NCBI GenBank assembly: GCA_030523345.1
Contig: JAUNIR010000011.1
Location: 1-47,325 of the forward strand
DNA length: 47,325 bases
Direction: 5' to 3'
DNA from: Lachnospiraceae bacterium
Lineage (GTDB): Bacteria; Bacillota; Clostridia; Lachnospirales; Lachnospiraceae
Below, piece by piece: positions 14,933-23,663 of this stretch. The position numbers and the translations under genes were made by a program. The notes beneath the pieces were generated by a model, which worked only from the letters and a program-made list of their open reading frames with translations, was not told the DNA's origin and did no database searches. Position 1 is the first letter of the stretch, and each line of letters begins with the position of its first letter.

Positions 14933-17833
14933 ATGAACATTAATATTCCAAAGCAGGGTAGAGATCTTTTGAATGACAATATGATAAGTATCGGTAGCCA
15001 TGATAATGTGTCAAGGACGACTAAGGTGGCTTCTGAATATTCAGTAGACATTTCCGGCAAGGATAAGGATATCAGCGGATTCGGAATGGAAGAGCTTAAG
15101 TCTTTTAATGACGTTAAAAGTAAGGCGTCAGTAAAAGATGTTTCCTTAGAGCATAATGCGCTTGCGGTAATGTCTAATTCTATGTCAGGAGAAGATTTCG
15201 CTAACATAACAAAAGATGGTTTTTCTGTATCTGATTTAGAGCCGGGAGAAACTGTTACCATACTTGATAAAATTAAAACTACACTTGCTAAAAGTGGAGT
15301 AGAAATACCTGGATATACAGACGATTTGTCAACAGAACAGATTGCAAAAATCACAGGGTCTACAGGCTATGCAATTGCTATAGAAAGTTCCCTTAACGAC
15401 AATATGCTTCCAGTAACAAGGGAAAACGTTGAAAGTATAGATGATGCTCTTAAGCTCTCAGAAAGAGTAGATGAGCCTTCTTCTGATGCCAAAAAGTTTA
15501 TTATCAATAATGATTTGGATCTTACTGTAACAAATTTCTATATGGCAAATCATAGCTCGTCTGATAGTAATTCGGGCGGTAAAGCAGGCTTTTATAAAGA
15601 CGCCACAGGATACGTAGGAAAAAATCCTACAAGCTTAGATTTTGAGCAATTAAAGCCACAAATAGAAAAAATCATTAGCGATGCTGATCTAGAGGTAAAC
15701 GAAAAAACACTTACAGATGCAAAGTGGCTTCTTGAAAAGGATCTTCCACTTACAAAGGAAAATTTACAGAAATTATCTGATATTAATAGCATAAGTTTTC
15801 CTCTTAATGAAAAGAGGGTTGCAGATGCTTCAGCAGCTGCACTGGCAGATGGAATAAATGTAAAAGATGCTATTTTAACTAATACAGAAAGTATTCAGGT
15901 AAAAGCTGGGAAATTCATTGAAAACGTTGAAGGTATTGTAGCTAATACATTAAATGATTTATCAAATGGAAAAACATCTGAGGCATACAACATTACTCAT
16001 ACAGACAACGAAATTAGTGCGCGCCGCGTTCTTGAAGAAACAAGATTGGCACTTACTATAGAAGCAAGCGTTTCTTTAATTAAGAAGGGAATAAATGTTG
16101 ACACTAAGGACTTACAGAAGCTTGTAGAAGATCTTAAACAGGCGGAGAAGGAGTCATTTGCACCATTCTTGATGGAGGAAGATTATGAAGATGTTCCTGC
16201 TGATAAATTAAAAGCATATGATGATGAACTCACACTTAAGATAGATCTTTTTAAAAAGACTACAGGTGCAGTTAATGAGATTAAAAGTGCACCTATTGAT
16301 GTCATTGGTGAAGCCGTTACTGCCGGTGAAGGAAAAAATGTAACACTAGGCGAGATTGCCGATAGCAGCGTCAAAATTAAGTCTGATTATGAAAAGGCTG
16401 GAAGATCTTATGAGACAATGATGACTGCACCGAGAGCTGATATGGGTGACAGTATTAAGAAGGCTTTCAGAAATGTTGATGATATATTGGAAGACTTAGA
16501 TGTTGAAGTTACAAGGCTTAATGAGAAAGCTGTAAGAACACTTGGATATGCAGGAATAGAGATTAATGAGAGTAATATTGATAAGGCAGTTAATGCAACT
16601 GTTGCTGTAGAAAATGTTATCGCTCATATGACACCTGCAAAGACCCTTTCAATGATTAGGAATGGGGAAAATCCTCTAGATACAGATATCTATGAGCTTT
16701 CAGATAAACTTCTTAGTGAGAGTGAAGACGAAGTAAATACTAAATATTCAGAATTCTTATACAAGCTTGAAAAATCAGGAAGTATTACAGAATCTGAAAA
16801 ATCTGCGTTTATTGGAATGTATAGACTATTCAGAAAAATTGAAAAATCAGATGGTAAATTAGTAGGGGATGTTATCAAGGCTGATGAAAAGCTTACTCTT
16901 TCAAATCTGTTAACATCTTCTCGATCGGACAGACAAGTTGGAACAGATGTAAAAATTGACGACGACTTTGGATTTTTAGAAAAATTAATTACATCTGGTG
17001 AATCAATTACAGACCAGATCCTTAGAGGCTTTTCTAATAAAGACATAGATAAAGAATATGCAAAAGAAGAGGCAAAACACATCAAAGAAATGATTACTGA
17101 GGAAGAAACAGTAATTCGTGCACTTGAAAATATGGATGAGCCACAAAGTCCTTCTAATCTTGCAGCTATGAATATGATTATTAATTCAAGAGGATCATTC
17201 TTCAAAGGGATAAAGGACAAGCTTGATGAAGATGGTAAAGCCGAATTAGAAAGCGAAATAGAGAACCTTCAGGAAAGTTTTGAAGATGAGGAATCTGTAA
17301 AAGATGCGTATGAATCTTTTGCTAAAAGAAGTGAAGAAATCCTAAAGAATCAGGCACAAACAGCCGATAATTATATTGATGTTAGAAGTTACAAGCTTCT
17401 TAATAAACAGCTTAATGTTATTTCTAAATTAGCGGATTCAAGAACTTACGAAGTTCCGGTAGAAATAGATGGAGAGCTTACATCAATCAATTTGAAAATT
17501 GTCAGTGATTCTGAAAATGCAGGCAGAGTTAAAGCCACATTTGAGACAGAGGGTACTGGACGAGTTTCAGCAGAATTTGTATTAAAAAATGGCATTGTAA
17601 CTGGATTTATTGCCACAGAAAATTCATATTTTGAATCTGTATTACGCGAAAAAGAAGAAGGCTTTAAAGCGGAATTTGAACAGGTAGGAGTTACGGTTTC
17701 AAGTATGGATTATGCAAGTTCTAGGGGATTAAATATTAAGGGAAATTATGTGGAGAGAGTGAACTTAAATACTCCACCTACAAAGCAGTTATATAGACTT
17801 GCTAAAGCAATTATTAAATCAGTTCAGAAATAA
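14933..17833 (+). CDS. Large flagellar-locus protein with FliK-like C terminus (DUF6240-like)
   Basis: The 966-residue protein has no signal peptide or membrane segment. It is mostly helical and charged, with repeated motifs of the form 'D..LP.T.ENL..L..I' ('LPLTKENLQKLSDI', 'MLPVTRENVESI'). The last 120 residues ('EVPVEIDGELTSINLKI', 'GRVKATFETEGTGRVSAEF') look like the beta-rich C-terminal domain of flagellar hook-length control protein FliK. I recall similar Lachnospiraceae proteins under the name DUF6240, but cannot check this. It lies 51 bases before flagellin in the same direction, so a role in flagellar assembly is likely. It could equally be a cytoplasmic scaffold unrelated to hook length. 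Confidence 0.6.
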   Translation: MNINIPKQGRDLLNDNMISIGSHDNVSRTTKVASEYSVDISGKDKDISGFGMEELKSFNDVKSKASVKDVSLEHNALAVMSNSMSGEDFANITKDGFSVSDLEPGETVTILDKIKTTLAKSGVEIPGYTDDLSTEQIAKITGSTGYAIAIESSLNDNMLPVTRENVESIDDALKLSERVDEPSSDAKKFIINNDLDLTVTNFYMANHSSSDSNSGGKAGFYKDATGYVGKNPTSLDFEQLKPQIEKIISDADLEVNEKTLTDAKWLLEKDLPLTKENLQKLSDINSISFPLNEKRVADASAAALADGINVKDAILTNTESIQVKAGKFIENVEGIVANTLNDLSNGKTSEAYNITHTDNEISARRVLEETRLALTIEASVSLIKKGINVDTKDLQKLVEDLKQAEKESFAPFLMEEDYEDVPADKLKAYDDELTLKIDLFKKTTGAVNEIKSAPIDVIGEAVTAGEGKNVTLGEIADSSVKIKSDYEKAGRSYETMMTAPRADMGDSIKKAFRNVDDILEDLDVEVTRLNEKAVRTLGYAGIEINESNIDKAVNATVAVENVIAHMTPAKTLSMIRNGENPLDTDIYELSDKLLSESEDEVNTKYSEFLYKLEKSGSITESEKSAFIGMYRLFRKIEKSDGKLVGDVIKADEKLTLSNLLTSSRSDRQVGTDVKIDDDFGFLEKLITSGESITDQILRGFSNKDIDKEYAKEEAKHIKEMITEEETVIRALENMDEPQSPSNLAAMNMIINSRGSFFKGIKDKLDEDGKAELESEIENLQESFEDEESVKDAYESFAKRSEEILKNQAQTADNYIDVRSYKLLNKQLNVISKLADSRTYEVPVEIDGELTSINLKIVSDSENAGRVKATFETEGTGRVSAEFVLKNGIVTGFIATENSYFESVLREKEEGFKAEFEQVGVTVSSMDYASSRGLNIKGNYVERVNLNTPPTKQLYRLAKAIIKSVQK

Positions 17834-17884
17834 AGGATTATTTCTATTATCAAGCACGGATGCTGTAGTAGAAAGGCGGACAAT

Positions 17885-19012
17885 ATGAAGATTAATTCTA
17901 ATATCCAGGGTATGATTTCACAGACAATTCTTTCTCGTAATGAGGCTAAGTTAAGCGTGAGTACAGAGAGAATGTCATCAGGATACAAAATTAATAAATC
18001 AAAAGATAATCCAGCCGGAATGGCTATCTCAAATCGTATGAGAGCACAGCTTAAGAGCTTGGATAGAGCAAATAAAAACGCTCAGAACGCTGTAAGTGCA
18101 GTTCAGACAGCAGAAGGCGCAATGTCTGAAATCGAAGAGATGCTTCAGAGAATGAATGAGCTTGCTATTAAGTCATCAAACGGTACTATGACTTCTGAAG
18201 ATAGAAAGGCTATCCAGGAAGAAGTTGATCAGCTTACTTCAGAAATTGCACGAGTAAGTAAAAGTGCGACATTCAATTCACAGGGACTATTAGATGGTTC
18301 ACAGGCACTTAAAGCATATACACAGAAGTCAGACACTCTTACAGTTAGAGGCTATAATGAACTATTTGATGCAGATGATTACCAGGTTTCATTTGATGCG
18401 AATGGTAGAGTTTCACTTACTAAGGGTGCAGCACATGATCCTGTTCAGATTACATCTCAGGATGTAGTTCCGTTCACTGATAAAGATGATAATATTACTG
18501 GATACAGCACAACTGTTCATACAGTAGACGGAGGAGAAATTACAATTGATCTTAAGGGCTCTGCGGCAGTTGCTGATGTAGACATGAAAGTTACTGGACT
18601 TGGTGGCATGAAAATTCAGGTTGGAGCAGAGGAAGGCCAGGAAATTAGAATGGTTATTCCTGAGGTATCCTTAAAGACTCTTAATCTTATAGACCTAAAT
18701 GGGGATAGAACAATTGACTGTAGAACACAGGAAGGCTCTAAGAAAGCGATAGAAAGAATTAATTCGGCTATTGATTATGTATCAGCAGCCCGTTCAAAGG
18801 TAGGTGCATATCAGAACCGTGTAGAAAATACAATTTCTAATCTCGATATAACAACAGAGAACCTTACTCAGTCATATTCTGTAATAAAGGATATTGATAT
18901 GGCAGAAGGTATGGTAGATTACACAAGACTTCAGGTTCTTGTACAGGCGGGAACTACAATGCTTTCACAGGCTAATGAACAGCCACAGCAGGCATTACAG
19001 CTTTTACAGTAA
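17885..19012 (+). CDS. hag: Flagellin
   Basis: The 375-residue protein has the conserved D0/D1 ends of flagellin: 'MKINSNIQGMISQTILSRNE', 'RMSSGYKINKSKDNPAGMAI', 'AEGAMSEIEEMLQRMNELA' and the C-terminal 'DIDMAEGMVDYTRLQVLVQAGTTML' ending 'QALQLLQ'. The middle (about residues 140-280) is a variable, surface-exposed region rich in Ser and Thr, which are candidate sites for O-glycosylation by the nonulosonic acid made in the first 10 kb. It is exported by the flagellar type III system and polymerises into the filament. GAAAGGCGG lies before the ATG. Its chaperone FliS starts 9 bases after its stop. Confidence 0.96.
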   Translation: MKINSNIQGMISQTILSRNEAKLSVSTERMSSGYKINKSKDNPAGMAISNRMRAQLKSLDRANKNAQNAVSAVQTAEGAMSEIEEMLQRMNELAIKSSNGTMTSEDRKAIQEEVDQLTSEIARVSKSATFNSQGLLDGSQALKAYTQKSDTLTVRGYNELFDADDYQVSFDANGRVSLTKGAAHDPVQITSQDVVPFTDKDDNITGYSTTVHTVDGGEITIDLKGSAAVADVDMKVTGLGGMKIQVGAEEGQEIRMVIPEVSLKTLNLIDLNGDRTIDCRTQEGSKKAIERINSAIDYVSAARSKVGAYQNRVENTISNLDITTENLTQSYSVIKDIDMAEGMVDYTRLQVLVQAGTTMLSQANEQPQQALQLLQ

Positions 19013-19021
19013 GAGGAAAAT

Positions 19022-19495
19022 ATGACTAACGAAACCATACAGTATTATACACGTAAAATAGCGGATTCTAATCCGACAGAGATAATTGTGCTTGTATATG
19101 AAATAGCTGAGAACTATTTGGATGATGCTATTCTTGCTGCTAAGGAAGAAGATTTTGATACGTTTGATATATCTATTGATAAGGCAACAAAGTGTATCAA
19201 CGATTTAGTCGAAGCACTTGACTTACAGTACGAAATCGGTTATCAGCTCATGAGCATTTATATGTTTATGAATAAAGAATTATCTCTTTCAAAAATAAGA
19301 AGAGATAGGGAAACTGTTGCAAGAATTCAGGCGATGCTTACAAAATTGAAAGAGTCATTTAAGGAGCTTGCAAAACAGGATACATCCGGAGCAGCAATGG
19401 GAAATGCCCAGGAAGTATATGCCGGTTTAACATACGGTAGAGATTCACTAAACGAGAGTACATCTATCGATGGCAATAGAGGATTTACTGTATAG
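19022..19495 (+). CDS. fliS: Flagellin export chaperone FliS
   Basis: The 157-residue, mainly helical protein has the FliS start 'YYTRKIADSNPTEIIVLVYE' and a body matching the four-helix bundle ('AILAAKEEDFDTFDISIDKATKCINDLVEAL'). FliS binds the C terminus of flagellin in the cytoplasm and prevents early polymerisation. It is a little longer than the usual 125-140 residues because of a C-terminal extension. GAGGAAA stands before the ATG and it is adjacent to flagellin. The stop codon is beside a long inverted repeat. Confidence 0.88.
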   Translation: MTNETIQYYTRKIADSNPTEIIVLVYEIAENYLDDAILAAKEEDFDTFDISIDKATKCINDLVEALDLQYEIGYQLMSIYMFMNKELSLSKIRRDRETVARIQAMLTKLKESFKELAKQDTSGAAMGNAQEVYAGLTYGRDSLNESTSIDGNRGFTV

Positions 19496-19540
19496 GAAAA
19501 AGGAGATGTCCTCCCAATTTTCATACGTCTTCTTTTTCCT
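19494..19540 (+). terminator. Long inverted repeat just after fliS
   Basis: AGGAAAAAGGAGA (19494-19506) pairs with TCTTCTTTTTCCT (19528-19540), 13 base pairs with one G-T. The T tract is inside the right arm rather than after it, so it may be an RNA 3' end or stabiliser acting with the true terminator about 20 bases on. Confidence 0.5.
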
Positions 19541-19558
19541 ATTATACATTTATCACAA

Positions 19559-19609
19559 AACAAACCAGGAATTGATCAATAAAATCGTTCTTTGGTTTGT
19601 TATTTTTTT
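19559..19609 (+). terminator. Intrinsic terminator of the flagellin-fliS transcript
   Basis: AACAAACCA (19559-19567) and TGGTTTGTT (19593-19601) form a 9-base stem, followed by a run of seven T. It separates the flagellar genes from the tad pilus genes. Confidence 0.8.
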
Positions 19610-19752
19610 ACAAAAAAAATATAGGGTATTTACATTATGTGACATAGAGGATTATACTGACATCACTTCAAAAAAGATACAAATCAAAAACACATTGATT
19701 CATTTTTAATCAGATTTATTTCGGAATCATTTCAGATTAATTTCTAAGGACT

Positions 19753-20280
19753 ATGGATAAAAGAATAATTGCAGTATGTGATGACCAAGTAGTATATGCT
19801 GAAAGGCTGTGCGGCTTCTTAGAAAAGCAGGCGTCTAGCGAATGGGAAATTAGACTTTTTTCAAGCAAACAGATGCTTGTAGAGACATTGAAGAATCTGC
19901 AGATAGATACACTTGTAGTTTCTGATAGTTACATAGATTGTATTAACAATATTAGCAGTAATAAGTTAATAATACTGTCCGAAAAATTGGACACAGGATT
20001 AACATACAGATACCAGTCATCTAAGAAAATAGCAGAGATAATATTTGATAGAGAACAAGATAGTAGCATTAAGAGAGCTGATAACGATTTAAAAAACATT
20101 AAAATATCAGTTAAGAACAAAGTTCAGGAAGAACTATTAGTAACAGGAAAAAGTGATGATAATTCTACTTTAAAAATTATAGATAGCTGTATCGATAATA
20201 GCTCAAAGCTGACATATGAGGAGAAGAATGAGCTGAGAAGTTCTATATTCTATTCGATAAGAGGGCTTGATGTATTATAA
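19753..20280 (+). CDS. TadZ-like receiver fused to CpaF N terminus, ended by an in-frame TAA
   Basis: The 175-residue product begins with a receiver-like domain of the TadZ type ('IIAVCDDQVVYAERLCGFL', then 'LIILSEKLDTGLTYRYQSSK'; about residues 1-100). From about residue 110 it continues as the N-terminal helical region of CpaF/TadA, ending 'IFYSIRGLDVL'. The TAA at 20278-20280 then stops translation, but the same frame continues 'ELLADESVTEIMVNG', the sequence expected next in CpaF. A change of CAA or GAA to TAA would explain this. The ATPase part of TadZ is missing, as if tadZ and cpaF had been joined by a deletion. The ribosome-binding site is weak (AAGGA only 2 bases before the ATG). It is best read as the front half of a broken gene. 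Confidence 0.7.
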   Translation: MDKRIIAVCDDQVVYAERLCGFLEKQASSEWEIRLFSSKQMLVETLKNLQIDTLVVSDSYIDCINNISSNKLIILSEKLDTGLTYRYQSSKKIAEIIFDREQDSSIKRADNDLKNIKISVKNKVQEELLVTGKSDDNSTLKIIDSCIDNSSKLTYEEKNELRSSIFYSIRGLDVL

Positions 20281-20283
20281 GAA

Positions 20284-21264
20284 TTGTTAGCGGATGAGAG
20301 CGTTACAGAAATAATGGTGAATGGCGAGAACACAATTTTCTATGAAAGGAATGGAAAATTATATCGTTCAGACAAAAGATTTGATTCTAAAGAACAGTTA
20401 AACGACATAATTGGCAAAATAGTATCTTATGCTAATAGGACTGTAAATATGAGAACACCAATTGTTGATGCAAGACTTAAGAATGGATCAAGAGTTAATG
20501 TGGTGATGGAACCAATAAGTATTGATGGAACAGCTCTAACGATTCGTCGATTTAAGGACACACCATTAACAGCAGAGAATCTAATCAATGGTGGAAGCGT
20601 AAGCTCGGAAATAATGCTTTTATTAAGCAAGCTTGTGCACGCTGGGTATAACATTCTGATAAGTGGGAGCACTGGATCTGGGAAAACAACTCTGCTTAAT
20701 ATTCTTACAGGATATATTCCTAAGGATGAACGAATAATTACTATCGAAGACAGTGCTGAATTAAGAATAACCGGTATAGATAATCTTGTCAGAATGGAGA
20801 CAAGGAATGCATCAAGTGATGGAGGTGGAGAAATACATATAAGGGATCTGATTAGAGCGGCACTTCGTATGAGACCTGATAGAATCATTGTTGGAGAAGT
20901 GAGAGGATCGGAAGCTATAGATATGCTCCAGTCTTTTTCAGTAGGTCAAGATGGTTCGATGAGCACTATTCATGCTAACAGTAGTGAGGACGCATTGTAC
21001 AGACTTGAAATGTTACTTATGATGGGAGATTTGAATATGCCCCTTAGTGCAATGAGGAGACAAATTTCAATAGGTGTAGATATCATAGTGCACATAGGGA
21101 GAATGAAGGATAAAAGCAGAAAGGTGTTAGAGGTGAGAGAAGTATTAGGATATGAATTAGAAAATGTTAAGACCCATTTATTGTACAGGTATGAGAATAG
21201 TAATTTTGTTAAATATGGGGATGTACAAAATACATATAAACTAGAAAGAGCAGCTTTAGCATGA
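20284..21264 (+). CDS. cpaF: CpaF/TadA pilus-assembly ATPase, distal fragment
   Basis: The 326 residues begin at a TTG with no ribosome-binding site and include the CpaF catalytic core: 'VTEIMVNGENTIFYE', the Walker A 'GSTGSGKTTLLN', the Asp box 'IITIEDSAELRI', Walker B-type 'RMRPDRIIVGEVRGSEA' and the His box 'SMSTIHANSSEDAL'. CpaF is the hexameric ATPase that drives Flp pilus secretion at the inner membrane. The coding frame runs continuously from the upstream segment except for one stop codon, so this is a nonsense-split gene rather than a natural start. All catalytic motifs are intact, so the mutation may be recent. It overlaps tadB by 4 bases. Confidence 0.85.
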   Translation: MLADESVTEIMVNGENTIFYERNGKLYRSDKRFDSKEQLNDIIGKIVSYANRTVNMRTPIVDARLKNGSRVNVVMEPISIDGTALTIRRFKDTPLTAENLINGGSVSSEIMLLLSKLVHAGYNILISGSTGSGKTTLLNILTGYIPKDERIITIEDSAELRITGIDNLVRMETRNASSDGGGEIHIRDLIRAALRMRPDRIIVGEVRGSEAIDMLQSFSVGQDGSMSTIHANSSEDALYRLEMLLMMGDLNMPLSAMRRQISIGVDIIVHIGRMKDKSRKVLEVREVLGYELENVKTHLLYRYENSNFVKYGDVQNTYKLERAALA

Positions 21265-21998
21265 AGAGTACAAAGGGTAAAACAATAACGGGCAAGATAT
21301 TTGTTGGATGTGTGGTATATGTATTTGCCTCGGCTTTGGTTTCCTACCTGTTCTATGATTCGTTTTATATGTGTGGAGTGTTTTTAGTATTATTACCGAT
21401 TTATTTGAAGAGAACAATAACGCAATATGAGGAAACTCTCAGGCAGGAACTCAAAAGCCAATTCTGCGATATGATTGGAAGCGTATCTGCTTCGCTAGCT
21501 GGAGGAATGTCACCAGAAAATGCATTTATAGTAGCAAGGAATGACATGGAAAGAATGTATTCGGAAGATTCTATTATCGTGAAAGAATTAAATAGAATGA
21601 TAGAAGAAGTTAGTGTGAATATATCTATACAGACATGTTTGAAGAAATTCTCAGAGAGAACAGACGTAGAGGATATAATCAATTTTGCAACAGTATTTAA
21701 TGAGGCAATGTGCACAGGCGGTAATTTGTCAGAAATAATAAAGGACACTGTTTTTATAATGCAGGATAAACGACGTACAGAGGATGAAATAGCATCACTC
21801 CTTAAAGGGAAAATGTTAGAGCAAAAAGTTATATGCGTCATACCGTTTGGTATCTTAGTTTATTTGAGATTCACAAGTAATGAATTTATTAAAGTCCTAT
21901 ATCATAATGTGGTAGGAAATATCATTATGAGTGCGTGTCTAATATTGTATTTTACATCAGTAATCATGTCAGAAAAAATAATAAATATAAAGGTGTGA
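21261..21998 (+). CDS. tadB: TadB-like Flp pilus membrane protein
   Basis: The 245-residue protein has two N-terminal hydrophobic segments ('IFVGCVVYVFASALVSYLF', 'YMCGVFLVLLPIYL'), a GspF/T2SSF cytoplasmic domain ('IGSVSASLAGGMSPENAF', 'EAMCTGGNLSEIIKDT') and C-terminal membrane helices ('VICVIPFGILVYLRF'). This is the TadB arrangement: an inner-membrane platform protein of the Tad pilus. Its start overlaps the cpaF stop (ATGA). It is co-directional with cpaF and the TadC-like gene. Confidence 0.8.
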   Translation: MKSTKGKTITGKIFVGCVVYVFASALVSYLFYDSFYMCGVFLVLLPIYLKRTITQYEETLRQELKSQFCDMIGSVSASLAGGMSPENAFIVARNDMERMYSEDSIIVKELNRMIEEVSVNISIQTCLKKFSERTDVEDIINFATVFNEAMCTGGNLSEIIKDTVFIMQDKRRTEDEIASLLKGKMLEQKVICVIPFGILVYLRFTSNEFIKVLYHNVVGNIIMSACLILYFTSVIMSEKIINIKV

Positions 21999-22002
21999 TC
22001 AA

Positions 22003-23301
22003 GTGGAAAGATTATTACATCTAATAGCGTCTGAAAAAGTAGTCAGCACAATCAAACAGTTATATCCAAAATGGGAAGTCACAGGCAGGGTAAAGAAATA
22101 TTATATTGAGAAGATAAAATATTGTAGTTACATCTTTGTGATAGGAATTGTATTAATTGTTGCGTTAAAAGTTAATAAGAAAGGAATCATAGAAGAAGGA
22201 GGAAGAATAAAAAGGAATGATTATGGCGATGGCAGCAAGAAAGTTAAATTATTAGTCGATAACCACGAGATGGATTTCGAAGTATCTGAAAAGAGATACT
22301 CTGAGGATGAAATAAATGTAATTGTTGATGCTTTTAAAAGGGATCTGTTCGATGTTATTAAAGATGAAAATAAAAGCTTTGATTATGTTGATAAAAATCT
22401 TAATTTTATAAATAAATTAAAGAGCTATCCATTTACGGTTTCCTATAGAACAGATAAGCCTTTAATTCTATCTTCAAAGGGAGTTATTGATTATGAAAAG
22501 GTCCCAGAAGAAGGAATAGACGTGATGGTGACTGTAACTATATCATACTTTGAATATGAGGAAGAGATTTCGTTTTATGTATGCGTATACAGAAAATTGC
22601 TTACTGAAGAAGAACAATATGAAGAATATATAAAGAATGCACTTAATGCAGAAAATGATGTAAATAAGGAAGATGATTATTATTACCTTCCTGTGTCATT
22701 TAATGGACAGCAGATAGAATTCAAAGAAGATAAAGAAAACACTTTTTTGTTTCTTACATTGATGTTAGTTGGAGTAATTATTTTGGTGTACGTTTTAAAG
22801 GACAGGGAGTTAAGTAATGAATTAAAAATAAAAGAAGAGAGAATAGTATACGAGTATCCTACATTAATTAATAAATTTGCATTGCTTTATTCCGCCGGGT
22901 TACCAGTGAAAAACATTTGGATGAGGGTGTGTGCTGATTATGAAAGAACAAAAAATAATAAAAAAGAAAATAATCCATTATATGAAGAAATGTTGATTAC
23001 TAGAAAACAAATAATTGATGGTAAGCGGGAAGTAGAAGCTTATGAAGAGTTTTCTGAAAGAATAAATAATCAGAGGTATAGGGTATTTGTAAGCTTGTTA
23101 TGTCAGGCAGTAACAGTAGGAAGAAGTGATCTGGCATTGAGCTTCAGACTTGAGTGTAACGATGCATATTTGGAAAGAAGAAATAGAGCAAAGAAAAAGT
23201 TTGAGGAGGCAGGGACAAAGCTGATGGTACCAATGTTTATGATGTTATCAGTGATAATCATTATTCTTATGTTCCCAGCATTTTATTCGTTTAAAATTTA
23301 A
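22003..23301 (+). CDS. TadC-like Flp pilus membrane protein
   Basis: The 432-residue protein starts at GTG with AAAGGTG 6 bases before it. It has a membrane helix near residues 45-62 ('SYIFVIGIVLIVALKV'), a long extracytoplasmic insert (about 65-240), a second helix ('FLFLTLMLVGVIILVYVL'), a GspF-like cytoplasmic segment ('YEYPTLINKFALLYSAGLPV'), and a C-terminal helix ('LMVPMFMMLSVIIIILMFPAF'). This fits the second Tad platform protein, TadC. The insert is larger than in typical TadC proteins and is a distinctive point. The pilin gene follows after 20 bases. Confidence 0.72.
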   Translation: MERLLHLIASEKVVSTIKQLYPKWEVTGRVKKYYIEKIKYCSYIFVIGIVLIVALKVNKKGIIEEGGRIKRNDYGDGSKKVKLLVDNHEMDFEVSEKRYSEDEINVIVDAFKRDLFDVIKDENKSFDYVDKNLNFINKLKSYPFTVSYRTDKPLILSSKGVIDYEKVPEEGIDVMVTVTISYFEYEEEISFYVCVYRKLLTEEEQYEEYIKNALNAENDVNKEDDYYYLPVSFNGQQIEFKEDKENTFLFLTLMLVGVIILVYVLKDRELSNELKIKEERIVYEYPTLINKFALLYSAGLPVKNIWMRVCADYERTKNNKKENNPLYEEMLITRKQIIDGKREVEAYEEFSERINNQRYRVFVSLLCQAVTVGRSDLALSFRLECNDAYLERRNRAKKKFEEAGTKLMVPMFMMLSVIIIILMFPAFYSFKI

Positions 23302-23321
23302 GAATTTTAAGGAGGTAATAT

Positions 23322-23417
23322 ATGAAAAATATAGTAAGTGTATTTAAGGAGTTTTGTAAGGATGAAAAAGGAGTTGGAGTTGTGGAACTTATTCTTATCT
23401 TGGTTGAAAAGAACTAG
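23322..23417 (+). pseudogene. Truncated Flp/Tad pilin
   Basis: A good ribosome-binding site (GGAGG 7 bases upstream) precedes a 31-codon frame whose first 28 residues are a typical clostridial Flp pilin start: a basic head, 'KDEKGVGVVELILILV' with the prepilin-peptidase type G/E region, and the first part of the hydrophobic helix. The helix is cut after 'ILILV' and replaced by 'EKN' and a stop. Normal Flp pilins continue with another 10-15 hydrophobic residues and a short tail. The gene is therefore broken in mid-helix. Everything after about 23405 is of a different, mobile-element character, so I read this as the left junction of an insertion. Confidence 0.75.
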
Positions 23418-23466
23418 AGACAAAGAACATTGTATTTATTATTAACATAAAGGAGATTGTATAGAA

Positions 23467-23655
23467 ATGATTATATTTGAGAATAAGAAAGCTATAGAGG
23501 AATATTTTAAGTTGGTATTTATTATGGGAGTAAGTGTTAATGCACCAGAGGATTTTATATATACAGAAAGATGTCTGAAGGAATCAAGGGTATATGCTGA
23601 AGAGAAGAACTTAAAGGGAAAGAGAATAACCAATATTATAGGGTTAGTGTCATAG
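23467..23655 (+). CDS. Small hypothetical protein at the left end of the element
   Basis: The 62-residue frame has AAGGAG about 11 bases before the ATG. It is charged, without membrane segment or recognised motif ('IIFENKKAIEEYFKLVF', 'RCLKESRVYAEEKNLKGKR'). It is followed after 8 bases by a second small gene in the same direction, which makes real coding likely. I do not recognise it. Its place beside the inferred junction suggests element cargo or an end-associated gene. Confidence 0.5.
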   Translation: MIIFENKKAIEEYFKLVFIMGVSVNAPEDFIYTERCLKESRVYAEEKNLKGKRITNIIGLVS

Positions 23656-23663
23656 GGGGATAT

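Noticed and set aside
16690-17220. A 176-residue leftward frame within the FliK-like gene
   Set aside because: Its composition (Ser, Leu, Ile) is that expected from the antisense of an acidic coding region; the sense frame is continuous and well initiated.
19470-19709. A 79-residue frame starting in the end of fliS
   Set aside because: It crosses a 13-base-pair hairpin and the T-run terminator, is rich in Phe and Lys from the AT-rich spacer, and has no plausible start.
23322-23417. An intact short pilin or signal peptide gene
   Set aside because: The hydrophobic helix is cut after about nine residues, too short to cross the membrane, and the ending 'EKN' does not match the family.
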